The notes: generated by a model not told the origin, from the sequence alone. A stretch of 64,000 nt of DNA from Metabacillus litoralis (GCF_020524045.1 NZ_JAIVKL010000010.1:110296-174295); one strand, 5' to 3'. Shown: positions 25,581 to 34,912, numbered from the stretch's first letter. Numbers and translations are program-made.

Positions 25581-25772
25581 TTTTATTTCCCCTTTCAAGT
25601 TTTCTATTAAGCTAACGAACTAGTTTTTCATTTGGATCACTTTTTTCTAAAAAAATTTAAATTTATTTTTTATGCTCTCAAGAAAAACCAAGCTTTTTCT
25701 TCGGGATCAGGTAATGAAACACTGGTGCTAGACAATAATTATAAATTTTTATACTTACCCTTTTTTAAAAAA

Positions 25773-25955
25773 GGCTCTGTTAAACTTTGTTGTTGATTTC
25801 CGTTACAGGCATTCGCTTTCCGCGGGCGGTTCGGGAGCCTCCTCGGCGCAAGCGCCTGTGGGGTCTCCCTTTGACACGCTTCTCCCGCAGGAGTCTCATG
25901 CCTTTCACTCCAATTAACAAAGTGCTAATAATCATCATTAAGCTTTAACATAGCC
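25773..25955. mobile_element. Family B MITE-like element, copy 3 (basic form)
   Basis: 183 bp from GGCTCTGTTAAACTTTG to TTTAACATAGCC, without the nested insert. It holds the full GC core (CGCGGGCGGTTCGGGAGCC, TCGGCGCAAGCGCCTGTGGG, CTCCCGCAGGAGTCTC), itself largely self-complementary. Flanks TTAAAAAA and AAAAAAAA are compatible with a decayed 8-bp duplication. Confidence 0.85.
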
Positions 25956-25960
25956 AAAAA

Positions 25961-26003
25961 AAAGCTTGAAATCGTCTCAATCTAGAGACAACTTCAAGCT
26001 CTT
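25961..26003 (-). terminator. Terminator of the 42-codon gene
   Basis: AAGCTTGAA/TTCAAGCTC outer stem and GTCTC/GAGAC inner stem; on the minus strand it is followed by a T run. Confidence 0.7.
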
Positions 26004-26014
26004 AAAACTAATTG

Positions 26015-26143
26015 TTATTTACCTTTTTTCTCATTATGTTTTCTTTCAGCTAAATCATTTCCAAAATCTTTATCGGTATTAATGGAATCACTTGCTTTTT
26101 TCATTCGTTGTTGTTGGTTTTTATGACTATCTCTTTGAACCAT
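26015..26143 (-). CDS. 42-residue highly polar basic protein
   Basis: A short gene with an ATG preceded by AAAAGAGG at seven bases. The product is almost entirely polar: MVQRDSHKNQQQRMKKASDS, then NTDKDFGNDLAERKHNEKKGK. No Cys, Trp or hydrophobic segment is present. The composition resembles small spore-core or other intrinsically disordered Bacillus proteins, but I do not recognise a family. It has its own terminator and lies between repeats B3 and D2. Confidence 0.6.
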   Translation of the reverse strand: MVQRDSHKNQQQRMKKASDSINTDKDFGNDLAERKHNEKKGK

Positions 26144-26235
26144 TTTATTACCTCTTTTCTGTTGAAATCATTCTTCAAGAACTTATTTTGTACAATAAGT
26201 AGAATATCATTCCTCATATAGAGGTTTTTTCTATA

Positions 26236-26398
26236 AGCTATTTTCGCAAACTATGTTGCTTTAATATCCCCGAAGAAATCAGCACAGTATTAAGTCTAGT
26301 GGCATCTTTTCTTCATATAATAGTGTCCTTATATGCAAAAACACACTGTTTCTACTGGATATTTTGGTTACATAGCAACAATCTTTCAGAAAAGAGCC
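26236..26398. mobile_element. Family D MITE-like element, copy 2
   Basis: 163 bp. Read on the minus strand it starts GGCTCTTTTCTGAAAG and ends GCGAAAATAGCT. It is flanked by the exact 8-bp direct repeat TTTCTATA (26228-26235 and 26399-26406). The right copy of that duplication contains the stop codon of the anti-sigma gene, so it inserted only a few bases beyond that reading frame. Confidence 0.85.
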
Positions 26399-26401
26399 TT
26401 T

Positions 26402-27139
26402 CTATAATGCGCCTGCTAAAACAACTTCTCCTTCTGGTAAAGGTAAGTTTTCTTCTTTTTCAACAGTAATCGCAACTGTATCCCATTTTCCTTCTAGCTC
26501 TTTTAGTGAATATGATAATGTCCCTTGACCTGATTCATTTGGTTGAAACGCTCCAGCTGGATATGGTTGATCTCCCTCAATGACCCAAACTTGATAAACT
26601 TCTTCAGCATTTAGTTTAGGTAAATTTGATGCTTGTAATAGTAACGTTTCTTCGTTTTTGTTAGAAAGAAGGGAAACAATGGCAACAGCTTCATTATTTT
26701 CTTCAACAGGTAATAAAGTTACTTGTGAGGAAGGCTCTATTTCAGCTATACCTGATGGCGACTTCTCTTTATTTTCTTGAAAAAGATAGGCATTTGTTAT
26801 AAGAGAAATGATTAATGCCGCTGCAAGTGAAGGGATCATAAATCTTGGCGTCTTTCTAGCCTTTTGCTTTACACTTGGTTTTTGATCTGTTTCAATGACT
26901 GGAGATTTATCCACGATCTCATCTTTAAAAATCTCATCAAAGATTCGTGCCTTCATATCTTTTGGTACATCAACTGGTTCAGAAAGGTATGGTAGGTCTT
27001 CTGTGAGGCTCGTCAGCTCTGCTAATTCCTGTTGACATTCTGGGCAACTTTGAAGATGTTGTTCAAATTGCTTCATGTCCTCCTCTGCTAAGGATAAGTT
27101 AAAATAGTCAAATAGTTGATAGCATTTTTCGTTATTCAT
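26402..27139 (-). CDS. Anti-sigma factor with zinc-finger and RskA-like domain
   Basis: A 245-residue single-span membrane protein. The N-terminal ZAS zinc finger (residues 1-40) has the H-x3-C-x2-C motif HLQSCPEC, and binds and holds the ECF sigma factor. A transmembrane helix lies near residues 100-120 (MIPSLAAALIISLITNAYLF). The extracellular part has the RskA/anti-sigma-K fold, with YQVWVIEGDQPYPAGAFQP and the closing LAGAL. Release of sigma probably follows proteolysis. The start overlaps the end of the sigma gene by 8 bases. The last codons abut a family D element, but the domain end looks complete. Confidence 0.88.
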   Translation of the reverse strand: MNNEKCYQLFDYFNLSLAEEDMKQFEQHLQSCPECQQELAELTSLTEDLPYLSEPVDVPKDMKARIFDEIFKDEIVDKSPVIETDQKPSVKQKARKTPRFMIPSLAAALIISLITNAYLFQENKEKSPSGIAEIEPSSQVTLLPVEENNEAVAIVSLLSNKNEETLLLQASNLPKLNAEEVYQVWVIEGDQPYPAGAFQPNESGQGTLSYSLKELEGKWDTVAITVEKEENLPLPEGEVVLAGAL

Positions 27140-27695
27140 TGATGTCCCTCCTTTCCATATCTAACATTTTCCTTAAATGCTTTAATGCAATTCTTATCCT
27201 ACCCTTTACTGTACCTAATGGTAATTCACATTGATCAGCAATATGTTGCTGACTTAATCCTTTAAAATAAAAAAGATGAATGATTTGCTGTTGATCATCC
27301 TTGAGTTTGGACATCGCTTGCTTTATTTTATTTTTTTGTTCATTCCATTCTACTTTCTCTTCCACTGAATCTTCATCTTGAACAAGTGCATCTTTATCAA
27401 TCATTTCTTCATGAGTATGTCTCTTACGTTTTCTTATCTCGTCAATTGCTTTATTTCGTGTAACCGTTAATAACCATGAAGAAAATTTACCTTTATTTTC
27501 TTCATAGACATTTGTACCATTCCAAAGCTTTAGAAAAACATCCTGTATAACTTCCTCAGTTAAAGAAGGATCATTTGTCAGTCGATAGGCAAAGGAATAA
27601 AGCAGCTTTTCATAACGATCATACAATGTTTCAAAAGCCATGCGATCTTTATTCATAGCTTTACTATATAATGAAGCATCATCGTTTTGGATCAT
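27132..27695 (-). CDS. ECF RNA polymerase sigma factor
   Basis: A 187-residue sigma-70 ECF-type factor. Region 2 is at residues 20-90, with AFETLYDRYEKLLYSFAYRL and the -10 recognition block SWLLTVTRNKAIDEIRKRK. Region 4 is at 125-180, with DDQQQIIHLFYFKGLSQQHIADQCELPLG and its helix-turn-helix. It pairs with the RskA-like anti-sigma factor encoded immediately downstream and so belongs to the SigK-type ECF group. The ATG follows AAAGGAG. Targets are unknown; the sortase/surface-protein operon 1.5 kb away is a candidate, but I could not find a convincing shared promoter. Confidence 0.9.
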   Translation of the reverse strand: MIQNDDASLYSKAMNKDRMAFETLYDRYEKLLYSFAYRLTNDPSLTEEVIQDVFLKLWNGTNVYEENKGKFSSWLLTVTRNKAIDEIRKRKRHTHEEMIDKDALVQDEDSVEEKVEWNEQKNKIKQAMSKLKDDQQQIIHLFYFKGLSQQHIADQCELPLGTVKGRIRIALKHLRKMLDMERRDINE

Positions 27696-27792
27696 ATGAA
27701 TCTCCTTTATTTTAATATTTTATCTAAGAATATCACATTACCAAAACATGATAATAGAATGAACTGTTTTATTATGATGGCTATTTTCTAAT

Positions 27793-27952
27793 AACTCTTT
27801 TCTGATCGATTGTTGCTATGTAACAAAATTTGGAGTGAAAACAGTGTTTTCATCACATAAAAGGTACTATTCTAGAAGAAAAGATACCAGTAGACTTATA
27901 TAGTGCTGTTTCCATCAAACCTTAAAAAGCAACAAAGCTTACTAAAACAGCC
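27793..27952. mobile_element. Family D MITE-like element, copy 3
   Basis: 160 bp, opening ACTCTTTTCTGATCGATTGT and ending CTTACTAAAACAGCC. The interior AGAAGAAAAGATACCAGTAG matches copies 1 and 2. No clear target duplication remains. With copy 2 it brackets the ECF sigma/anti-sigma operon in inverted orientation. Confidence 0.75.
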
Positions 27953-28154
27953 ATTATTAAGAATACGAATCAATCTTCATTTTAGATCATCTTTAAAGCA
28001 AAATATAACTGTATAATTATGGTTACTTTAGTAAATAAATGTACATGTTGAATTATTTTATTGATGCTGTTGATCCATGCATTCTTCTCAATAAACATCG
28101 TTCAAAACAGCATTTTGTTTAAACATGCCATTTTTATTAAAGGAGGCAATACAT

Positions 28155-29777
28155 TTGAAGAAGGATTCATCTAATAATGAAGAATTTGGAACATCTATTG
28201 AAAGTGTTGGAGATTCTTTGGACAATCGAATGAGCAGCAATGAAAGTGATGACACACTAACAAATAGACAAGGACATCCAGTAACTGATAATCAAAATGT
28301 GCGTACTGTTGGAAACCGTGGTCCCACAACATTAGAAAATTATGATTTTCTAGAAAAAATAAGTCATTTCGATCGTGAACGAATTCCTGAACGTGTTGTA
28401 CATGCTCGTGGTGCTGGTGCACATGGCTATTTTGAAGCATATGGATCTTTTGGTGAAGAAGCTATCGCAAAATACACTCGTGCTAAGCTTTTCCAGGAAA
28501 AAGGTAAACAAACTCCTGTATTTGTCCGTTTTTCTTCTGTCATCCATGGCGGACATTCACCTGAAACCTTACGTGATCCACGTGGATTTGCTATTAAATT
28601 TTACACAGAAGACGGCAACTGGGATTTAGTTGGTAATAACCTGAAAATTTTCTTTATCCGTGATCCTCTAAAATTCCCTGATCTTGTTCATGCGTTTAAG
28701 CCAGATCCTGTAACAAATATACAAGATAGTGAACGAATTTTTGATTTTATAAGTCAAACTCCTGAAGCAATGCATATGATTACATTCTTATTCTCACCTT
28801 GGGGTATTCCCGCTAATTATCGACAGATGCAAGGATCTGGTGTTAATACATATAAGTGGGTTAATGAAGATGGAGAAGCTGTACTTGTTAAGTATCACTT
28901 TGAACCAAAGCAAGGTATCAAAAACTTACTACAAAAAGAAGCTGATGAAATTCAAGGGAAAAATTTCAATCATGGTACACAGGATTTATACGAAGCAATT
29001 GAGCGCGGAGATTATCCAGAGTGGGAGATGTTTGTCCAAATTTTAAGTGATGCTGATCATCCAGAGCTTGATTTTGATCCTTTAGATCCTACTAAAATTT
29101 GGCCGAAGGATCAGATACCTTGGGTTCCTGTAGGTAAGATGGTTTTAGATAAAAATCCTACAAACTATTTTGCTGAAGTAGAGCAAGCTGCTTTTGGTAC
29201 AGGTGTATTAGTGGATGGCTTAGACTTCTCAGATGACAAGCTATTGCAAGGAAGAACCTATTCTTATTCAGATACTCAGCGTTATCGTGTAGGTTCAAAT
29301 TATCTACAATTGCCGATTAATTCTCCTAAAAAACATGTAGCAACAAATCAACGTGATGGTCAAATGGAATATAAAGTTGATATGGGAAAACAACAAAATC
29401 CTCATGTGAACTATGAGCCATCTATTCTTGGTGGGTTAAAAGAAGCAAAACAAGATGGAAAAGATCATCAACCACCTGTCGAAGGAAAGCTAGTTCGTCA
29501 AAAAATTGACCGTGAAAATAACTTTAAACAAGCTGGTGAAACATACCGTGAATTCTCTGATTTAGAGCGTGATGAATTGATTATGAACATTGTTGAAAAT
29601 TTAAAAATGTGCCACCAGGAAATCAAAGATACTATGGTTGACATGTTTTATAAATGTGACGAAGATTATGGTAAAAGAGTACAAGATGGTCTTAAAAACG
29701 CAAAAATGAGTGATTCAAAAACAGAATCAGCAGTGAAACAAGCTGAAAATGAAGGGCACTCAACAGATTCTTATTAA
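28155..29777 (+). CDS. katX: Heme catalase, KatX-like
   Basis: A 540-residue catalase that converts hydrogen peroxide to water and oxygen. Visible motifs: the catalytic histidine in [17 protein letters not shown], the asparagine in [17 protein letters not shown], and the heme-ligand tyrosine in [17 protein letters not shown]. The N-terminal [14 protein letters not shown] and [20 protein letters not shown] and the overall length match spore/stress catalase KatX more than the shorter KatA. There is an added acidic Ser/Asn-rich leader of about 45 residues. The start is a TTG at 28155, eight bases after AAAGGAGG; the ATG at 28125 would bury that site. A strong terminator follows. Confidence 0.88.
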   Translation: MKKDSSNNEEFGTSIESVGDSLDNRMSSNESDDTLTNRQGHPVTDNQNVRTVGNRGPTTLENYDFLEKISHFDRERIPERVVHARGAGAHGYFEAYGSFGEEAIAKYTRAKLFQEKGKQTPVFVRFSSVIHGGHSPETLRDPRGFAIKFYTEDGNWDLVGNNLKIFFIRDPLKFPDLVHAFKPDPVTNIQDSERIFDFISQTPEAMHMITFLFSPWGIPANYRQMQGSGVNTYKWVNEDGEAVLVKYHFEPKQGIKNLLQKEADEIQGKNFNHGTQDLYEAIERGDYPEWEMFVQILSDADHPELDFDPLDPTKIWPKDQIPWVPVGKMVLDKNPTNYFAEVEQAAFGTGVLVDGLDFSDDKLLQGRTYSYSDTQRYRVGSNYLQLPINSPKKHVATNQRDGQMEYKVDMGKQQNPHVNYEPSILGGLKEAKQDGKDHQPPVEGKLVRQKIDRENNFKQAGETYREFSDLERDELIMNIVENLKMCHQEIKDTMVDMFYKCDEDYGKRVQDGLKNAKMSDSKTESAVKQAENEGHSTDSY

Positions 29778-29784
29778 GGAAAAA

Positions 29785-29830
29785 GGGTCAGTCCCTCACC
29801 TCTTTAAAGTAGCGAGGGACTGACCCCAAT
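29785..29830 (+). terminator. Terminator of the catalase gene
   Basis: GGGTCAGTCCCTC/GAGGGACTGACCC, 13 perfect pairs, then a short T-rich tail. Confidence 0.82.
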
Positions 29831-29848
29831 TTTTGTAAATACTAAATT

Positions 29849-30832
29849 TTATTTATCGGCTGGATAGTGCAATCCTATTTGCTTACGAGTTGTTTCTAGG
29901 ATGTTTGCTGTAATAAGTGTGTTCTTATGTGAGTTTTGTTTCGATTGTCGTTTTTTAGCTTGAATGAGTTCGATAAATTCTTTTGCTTCATAATACATGC
30001 TTTCAGAGTCTTGTTTTCTTGAGATATCTTCCACTGTTCCATCTTTATAGTGAATTTTTACACTTTCAGGAGTATGTATTTTATCGATTATGATACTTCC
30101 TTCTTCACCCTGAATTTCAGAAGGCACATAGGAATTTGTAATTTTTGAATACATTATAACTGCATCCATTTCATCATATGTTAGTAGTATGCTACCTTCA
30201 CCATCAACACCAGATTCAAGCATATAACTCGATGCTTTTATTTCCTTAGGATCTCCAAATAATGTAACTGCTGGGTAAACACAATAAATTCCGATATCCA
30301 TTAATGATCCGTTTGAAAACTCTGGTTTAAATGCATTCAATATCGTTCCTTGTTTATATTTATCATAGCGAGAAGAATACTGACAATAGCTTGCAAAATA
30401 GCGTCTCACTTTACCGATTTTATGAAGATTTTCTTGGATCGCAAGGAAATTAGGTAATAACGTATTTTTAATCGCCTCCATTAAAACAACTGAATTTTCT
30501 TCAGCAACCTTAACCATTTCAGTCACTTCTTTTGTATTAGAAGCAATCGGCTTTTCACAAATAACATGCTTACCATTTTTCATACATAAAATAGCCTGTG
30601 AAGCATGAAGTGCGTTTGGACTAGCAAGATAAACAGCATCAAATTCAGTACTTTTAGCAAACTCTTCTAAATCTGTATATGTATGTTTCACATCATATTT
30701 GCTTGCAAATTCTTCTGCTTTATCACTTGTTCTTGAATAAATGGCAGTAAGTGAAAATCCCTCTACTTTACTTGCCGCACTTAAAAAGCTTTCTGTAATC
30801 CAGTTTGTACCAATGACACCAAAACGAACCAT
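29849..30832 (-). CDS. Gfo/Idh/MocA family oxidoreductase
   Basis: A 327-residue NAD(P)-dependent dehydrogenase. The N-terminal Rossmann start is RFGVIGTNWITESFL, followed by the family block LASPNALHASQAI, the catalytic-lysine region HVICEKPIASN (residues 89-99), and a C-terminal alpha/beta domain with GSLMDIGIYCVYPAV. Members oxidise or epimerise sugars and inositols; no sugar-operon neighbours point to a substrate. The ATG follows ATAGGAGTG. It is a single gene, convergent with the catalase gene and divergent from the phosphatase gene at 31038. Confidence 0.88.
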   Translation of the reverse strand: MVRFGVIGTNWITESFLSAASKVEGFSLTAIYSRTSDKAEEFASKYDVKHTYTDLEEFAKSTEFDAVYLASPNALHASQAILCMKNGKHVICEKPIASNTKEVTEMVKVAEENSVVLMEAIKNTLLPNFLAIQENLHKIGKVRRYFASYCQYSSRYDKYKQGTILNAFKPEFSNGSLMDIGIYCVYPAVTLFGDPKEIKASSYMLESGVDGEGSILLTYDEMDAVIMYSKITNSYVPSEIQGEEGSIIIDKIHTPESVKIHYKDGTVEDISRKQDSESMYYEAKEFIELIQAKKRQSKQNSHKNTLITANILETTRKQIGLHYPADK

Positions 30833-31037
30833 TATTCCACACTCCTATAAAAGTCTTTTCTCTTGGCAAGTATATCTTTTTTTCATAAAAATCAAAAGTG
30901 ATCAAAGAAAGTAACGAAATAATTTAAATCATTTTCTACAATAAATAATTAAAAATATGTCATAATAGATAACTAAGTTCAACAATTCTTTACCTACATA
31001 AATTATGAAAAACGAACGATAAAGGAGAAAACTAACT

Positions 31038-31895
31038 ATGAAAAAATTAATTGCCATTGACCTTGATGGAACGTTATTGTCATCTAACATTGAAATTTCA
31101 CAAGAAAACATTCAAGCCATTCAAGCAGCACAAGAAGCCGGACACATCGTAATGATTTGTTCAGGTCGTGCTCCAGAAGATATTAAAACGGTCATTGATC
31201 AAACTCCATTACAATGTCCTGTTGGTGGTAGTAACGGAACAATGGTTATAGCGGATGGAAAGTTATTAAGCCAAATCTCTATTAACAAAGATACCGTTCG
31301 AAGTGTTGCAGAAATCTTAAATAACAATAAATACCCTTTTAAAATCTACTCAAGTAAGGGAATATTTGTTGCTTCAACATGGTCGGAACGGATGTTAGTA
31401 TTTCTTGAACAAAATCCTGATATAGCCTCTGGTTTAACAGAAAAAGAATACAAATTTATGACAGAGCAACCTAAAGAAACGGAAACAATTAAGCATTTCA
31501 CGACAATCGATGAAGTACTTACAAACGAAGATGTAACCATTCAAAAGTTCTTTGTCCCAACACTATCAGGAAAAGATGAACTAACAGCAACACTAAAGCA
31601 AATCGAAAACATAGCTATTACAACTTCTGGTCCATACAATATTGAAATTATGGATACGAATGGACATAAGGGGAATGGAGTAAAAGTAATGGCTGAATAC
31701 TTCAACATTCCGATTGAACATACTGTTGCGATTGGTGATAACTTTAATGATGTTCCTATGCTTGAAGTTGCAGGCCTTTCAATAGCAATGGGTAATGGTG
31801 ATCCAACCGTAAAGAAAATGGCTGATGTTGTCACATTAACTAATAATGAGAATGGTGTTGCTCATGCAATTAAAAAATATGTTCTAGAGCAGTAA
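31038..31895 (+). CDS. Cof-type HAD phosphatase
   Basis: A 285-residue HAD subfamily IIB phosphatase. Motif I IAIDLDGTLL (residues 5-14), motif II ICSGRAP, the lysine in GHKGNGVKVMAE, and motif IV IGDNFNDVPML with GLSIAMGNGDP are all present; an alpha/beta cap occupies roughly residues 85-200. The family dephosphorylates sugar phosphates, FMN and PLP; B. subtilis relatives include YwpJ, YxeH and YcsE. The exact substrate cannot be told. The ATG follows AAAGGAG. Repeat A3 lies 35 bases after the stop and probably ends the transcript. Confidence 0.88.
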   Translation: MKKLIAIDLDGTLLSSNIEISQENIQAIQAAQEAGHIVMICSGRAPEDIKTVIDQTPLQCPVGGSNGTMVIADGKLLSQISINKDTVRSVAEILNNNKYPFKIYSSKGIFVASTWSERMLVFLEQNPDIASGLTEKEYKFMTEQPKETETIKHFTTIDEVLTNEDVTIQKFFVPTLSGKDELTATLKQIENIAITTSGPYNIEIMDTNGHKGNGVKVMAEYFNIPIEHTVAIGDNFNDVPMLEVAGLSIAMGNGDPTVKKMADVVTLTNNENGVAHAIKKYVLEQ

Positions 31896-31929
31896 TTTTT
31901 GGAATTCAACTCACTATCACTATAGATTA

Positions 31930-32288
31930 AAAACGAGGCTGGAACATAAGTATTTTAACTAATGATAAACCCGAATTATAAGGCGATATTTCAATTAATT
32001 ATGCGCCTAATAATTCGGGTTTTTATCTGCTGTCTTTAATAGATTTATGATTTCGGAAACTATGTTAAAGAACTTAGTGGAATAGAGCGGAAGACACTCG
32101 ACTCCTGCGGGTGCAGAGGAAAGGCTGAGACCCCACAGGCGAGAAGCGCCGAGGAGGCTCAGCTTCCTCCCCGGCGAATGGTGTGTTTGCAGCGCAATGG
32201 AACGAACTTGTTTCTTTAAGCTTAACTGAATTTAGAGATTTATTCGTCTTTTTGTATGACTTCATTAATTAAGTCGCAGCCTCGTTTT
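31930..32288. repeat. Interspersed repeat family A, copy 3 (full length)
   Basis: About 359 bp. The ends AAAACGAGGCTGGAACATAA and TTAAGTCGCAGCCTCGTTTT are inverted. The full GC core is present (ACTCCTGCGGGTGCAGAGGA, GAGACCCCACAGGCG, GCGCCGAGGAGGCT, CTCCCCGGCGAATG). It lies between two convergent genes and can terminate both. Confidence 0.88.
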
Positions 32289-32311
32289 ATCTTCTCTCCA
32301 ACATAAACTAG

Positions 32312-33418
32312 CTACTTTGCTAAAGGAGTACCAGATTGATTGATTGGTGCAATAGAGACTTTATTTCTTCCACTTTCCTTTGAAAGATATAATGCTTCAT
32401 CAGCGTTTTCCACCAATTCCATTCCGTTCTGTGAAATGGTTGGATAATGTGAAATACCAATTGAAATTGTAACAAAGATGACTTTTCCAGATGTAAGCTT
32501 AAAAGGGTGTACTTCAACCGCTCTTCGAATTCGTTCAGCAATTTCTTGTGCTTTCGTTAACGTACTGTTTGGAAGGATAATACTGAACTCTTCTCCACCT
32601 TTACGATAACAGCGATCATTAGGTCTTACATGACTTACCATGATATTACTTATTTGCTTTAATACCTCGTCCCCTTCGCTATGACCATATGTATCATTCA
32701 CCCTTTTAAAATAATCTATATCTAAATATAATAGAGAATGTTTTTTGATATGTTCCTCTTCATAAATTGCTTTTAAGTTTTCGTTGAAATAGCGAACATT
32801 CCATAACCCTGTTAGGAAATCTTTAGTAGACTGTGCTTTATAATGTTGAAATAGTTTGTGAGTTTTTCTTAAGTGTTCTGCGAAATAATAGCCTATCAAT
32901 CCACCAATAAACGAAAGTACCCAAAATAATGGTACTAGACTTTTCAGTACATCCCATTCAGGAACTAAAAAAACAATCACAAAAGAAAAGATAACGTTCG
33001 CATGAAATAGCATCCATAGAAATTTATACACTCTCTTGATTTTTAGTTTTTTTATGAAATAAAAACCAATTGTTACAATGACAACATAAAGAAGGGCAAC
33101 AAAAGAAGATAAATTAATTCCGATAAAAAAACGAGCAATGATTATGAGTAATGCACTGACGATTGCTGGAATTGTTCCACTATAAATCATCGAAAGTATA
33201 ATTGGTATATGTCGAAAATCAACGATTGTCTCAGGTGTTACTTGGATAGAAAACTGCATTAATATGACACCTAAAACACCACTTGCTAGACCTCCTGCTA
33301 TTTTACGGGAGAAAGGTTTAAGACCTTGAAAAAATGTCCAGTTTAATAGCTGACTATATGCGAAGACAAGTGCTATTAAGATATTGATATTTACAAATAA
33401 GTCGCGAACGATATGCAT
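32312..33418 (-). CDS. Membrane diguanylate cyclase (5TM plus GGDEF)
   Basis: A 368-residue protein with about six N-terminal transmembrane helices (residues 8-195), resembling the 5TMR-LYT sensor domain, followed by a GGDEF domain (205-360). The active-site motif is RKGGEEF, which is competent for making cyclic-di-GMP. Five residues before it lies RPND, a good RxxD product-inhibition site. Other signature parts: DFLTGLWNVRYF, YLDIDYFKRVNDTYGH. The likely role is control of motility versus matrix in response to an unknown membrane signal. The ATG at 33418 follows AGGGTGAC. It is a single gene. Confidence 0.9.
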   Translation of the reverse strand: MHIVRDLFVNINILIALVFAYSQLLNWTFFQGLKPFSRKIAGGLASGVLGVILMQFSIQVTPETIVDFRHIPIILSMIYSGTIPAIVSALLIIIARFFIGINLSSFVALLYVVIVTIGFYFIKKLKIKRVYKFLWMLFHANVIFSFVIVFLVPEWDVLKSLVPLFWVLSFIGGLIGYYFAEHLRKTHKLFQHYKAQSTKDFLTGLWNVRYFNENLKAIYEEEHIKKHSLLYLDIDYFKRVNDTYGHSEGDEVLKQISNIMVSHVRPNDRCYRKGGEEFSIILPNSTLTKAQEIAERIRRAVEVHPFKLTSGKVIFVTISIGISHYPTISQNGMELVENADEALYLSKESGRNKVSIAPINQSGTPLAK

Positions 33419-33605
33419 ATGATGTCACCCTAAATCTAGTAATATTTTATAGTACTATTTTATCATGAATTTTATCCCAATTTATAGATAAATGTGTATA
33501 AATAAGGATATATATGAGTAAAAGCCACAACATATATAAATACCTTATCGTGAATTAGATTAGAGGATGTAAAGGTATAAGTATAAGGAAACAAATTTCC
33601 CAAAA

Positions 33606-33640
33606 TAAAAAACGCACTTTTTCAAGATACGTTTTTCATA
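33606..33640 (-). terminator. Weak terminator after the CotF-like gene
   Basis: On the minus strand AAAAACG...CGTTTTTTATTTT forms a short stem with a large loop and a T tail just after the stop codon. Confidence 0.4.
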
Positions 33641-33647
33641 TATTTCC

Positions 33648-34157
33648 TCATTCTTTGAGAATATGAAAATATTTTTGGAAGGTCTTAATCTGTTCTTTTT
33701 CTGTTGCTTTTGGTGTATAGTCCCCGTTGATTTGCTGAATCATTTCATTATATAAACCTTGAAGTTTAACTTGTTGTTTAGCCATTTCAACATGCACATG
33801 CTTAGCATTGGTATTTTTCATTCTAAGAGCAGAAGTGAAGTTATCACTGGCCATAGCTTTAGAAGTAGCTCTTGCTTCTAAGGCAACATGCTTTTCCTTT
33901 TCCGACATGTTATGATAAACAAATTCTTCTTGTTGAATAGGAATATTTGCAAGATGAACTGTCCCGTTATTTTGTGGATCAATTAAGGCTAACATCACCC
34001 GGACATGATCTCTCATAATTGTTATTGAAGTATAAAGAAGCTGTTTTAATGTTGGATTTTGTATGACTAAATAATCTCTTTTAAATTTATTAATTATTCC
34101 CTCATGTGCTGCTAGATGCTCTGCCATTAACCCAAGATCAGAAGCAGGTAATCGCAC
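33648..34157 (-). CDS. CotF-like spore coat/ferritin-like protein
   Basis: A 169-residue, largely helical protein of the coat F type. Visible: LGLMAEHLAAHEGIINK, TLKQLLYTSITIMRDHVRVMLALID, ALEARATSKAMASDNF and HVEMAKQQVKLQGLYNEM. The paired His/Glu helices resemble a ferritin-like four-helix bundle. Relatives in B. subtilis (CotF, YhcQ, YraF and others) are spore coat or forespore proteins. The start is a GTG at 34157, seven bases after GGAGGG. It is a single gene, flanked upstream by a short family B repeat inside its promoter region. Confidence 0.7.
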   Translation of the reverse strand: MRLPASDLGLMAEHLAAHEGIINKFKRDYLVIQNPTLKQLLYTSITIMRDHVRVMLALIDPQNNGTVHLANIPIQQEEFVYHNMSEKEKHVALEARATSKAMASDNFTSALRMKNTNAKHVHVEMAKQQVKLQGLYNEMIQQINGDYTPKATEKEQIKTFQKYFHILKE

Positions 34158-34187
34158 TTCATCACCCTCCTCAACTTCTTATTCTAT

Positions 34188-34255
34188 GGTGCTGTTAAAC
34201 ATTGCTGTTGATTTCCCGTTAACTGGTTAGATCAACAATAAGCTTTAACATAGCC
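34188..34255. mobile_element. Family B element, short deleted copy
   Basis: 68 bp retaining both ends (GGTGCTGTTAAACATTGCTG and AAGCTTTAACATAGCC) but lacking the whole GC core. Flanks TATTCTAT and TTTTCTGT agree at 6 of 8 positions. It lies only 30 bp upstream of the CotF-like start. Confidence 0.65.
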
Positions 34256-34329
34256 TTTTCTGTAGAAGTATATGAGAAATAATTAGTATTTCAGAACATG
34301 ATCATGTAAATAGATATTTTTATTACGAT

Positions 34330-34355
34330 AAAAGACTAAGCGTGTTTGCGCTTAG
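34330..34355 (-). terminator. Terminator of the PCYCGC lipoprotein gene
   Basis: CTAAGCG/CGCTTAG, 7 pairs; on the minus strand it is followed by TCTTTTAT. It lies 57 bases past the stop codon. Confidence 0.5.
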
Positions 34356-34411
34356 AGGAGCTAAAAGAGCCCTATGCACAATTTACTTAGTCTTCAATAA
34401 CTATTCAACCT

Positions 34412-34912
34412 TTAAACTTCTGGTGTTGGTGTAGGCTCCGAATATCCTTCTTTATACAAATCATCAATCTTGGAACGAATTTCTTTAACAGACTTTCCTT
34501 CTTGAAAATCAACAATAGATTGGGCAGCAATTTCTAAACAAACTCCACATTTTGTTCCATGATCATCCCAAACGATACTCCCGTTTTCTTTGTTTTCAAA
34601 CACAAAGCAATCGTAACTACTTTTATGACCTGCACTCTCACCACACCCACAATAACAAGGAATATTTTCCAAAATATCTTTATGCTGAGCTGCGGCTTGA
34701 TAAACGACTTGAATATTTTCAGATTTTTCATTTAAAAATGTTGGTAACGTATCTATTCCAGCTGTTTCTTCTCTTATATCATTTATCACATGCTCTTGAT
34801 GCTCACCATGACCGGTATGATCATCTTTTTCATTAGTATCACTATTATTTGAACAACCACTTATTATCGCTGCAGCTGTAAACACAATGATCAATTTTTT
34901 CTTGTAGTTCAT
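34412..34912 (-). CDS. PCYCGC-motif lipoprotein
   Basis: A 166-residue secreted lipoprotein. The signal peptide ends in a lipobox, IISGC with the lipid-anchored Cys near residue 20. A His/Asp-rich linker (DDHTGHGEHQEH) follows, then the diagnostic PCYCGCGESAGHKSSYDCF block and a second pair in HGTKCGVCLEIA. The family is widespread in Bacillaceae and probably binds a metal through these Cys/His residues; its role is not established. I start at the ATG at 34912 (GAGG eight bases upstream); an in-frame GTG three codons earlier is too close to the site. It is a single gene. Confidence 0.85.
   Translation of the reverse strand: MNYKKKLIIVFTAAAIISGCSNNSDTNEKDDHTGHGEHQEHVINDIREETAGIDTLPTFLNEKSENIQVVYQAAAQHKDILENIPCYCGCGESAGHKSSYDCFVFENKENGSIVWDDHGTKCGVCLEIAAQSIVDFQEGKSVKEIRSKIDDLYKEGYSEPTPTPEV

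Noticed and set aside
25581..25700. ECF-type promoter upstream of the surface-protein/sortase operon
   Set aside because: TGATCC and CGTTAG can be picked out at a plausible distance, but I found no matching motif before the sigma operon itself, so the link is not supported.
32074..32265. Minus-strand frame of 63 codons
   Set aside because: It lies entirely within family A copy 3.
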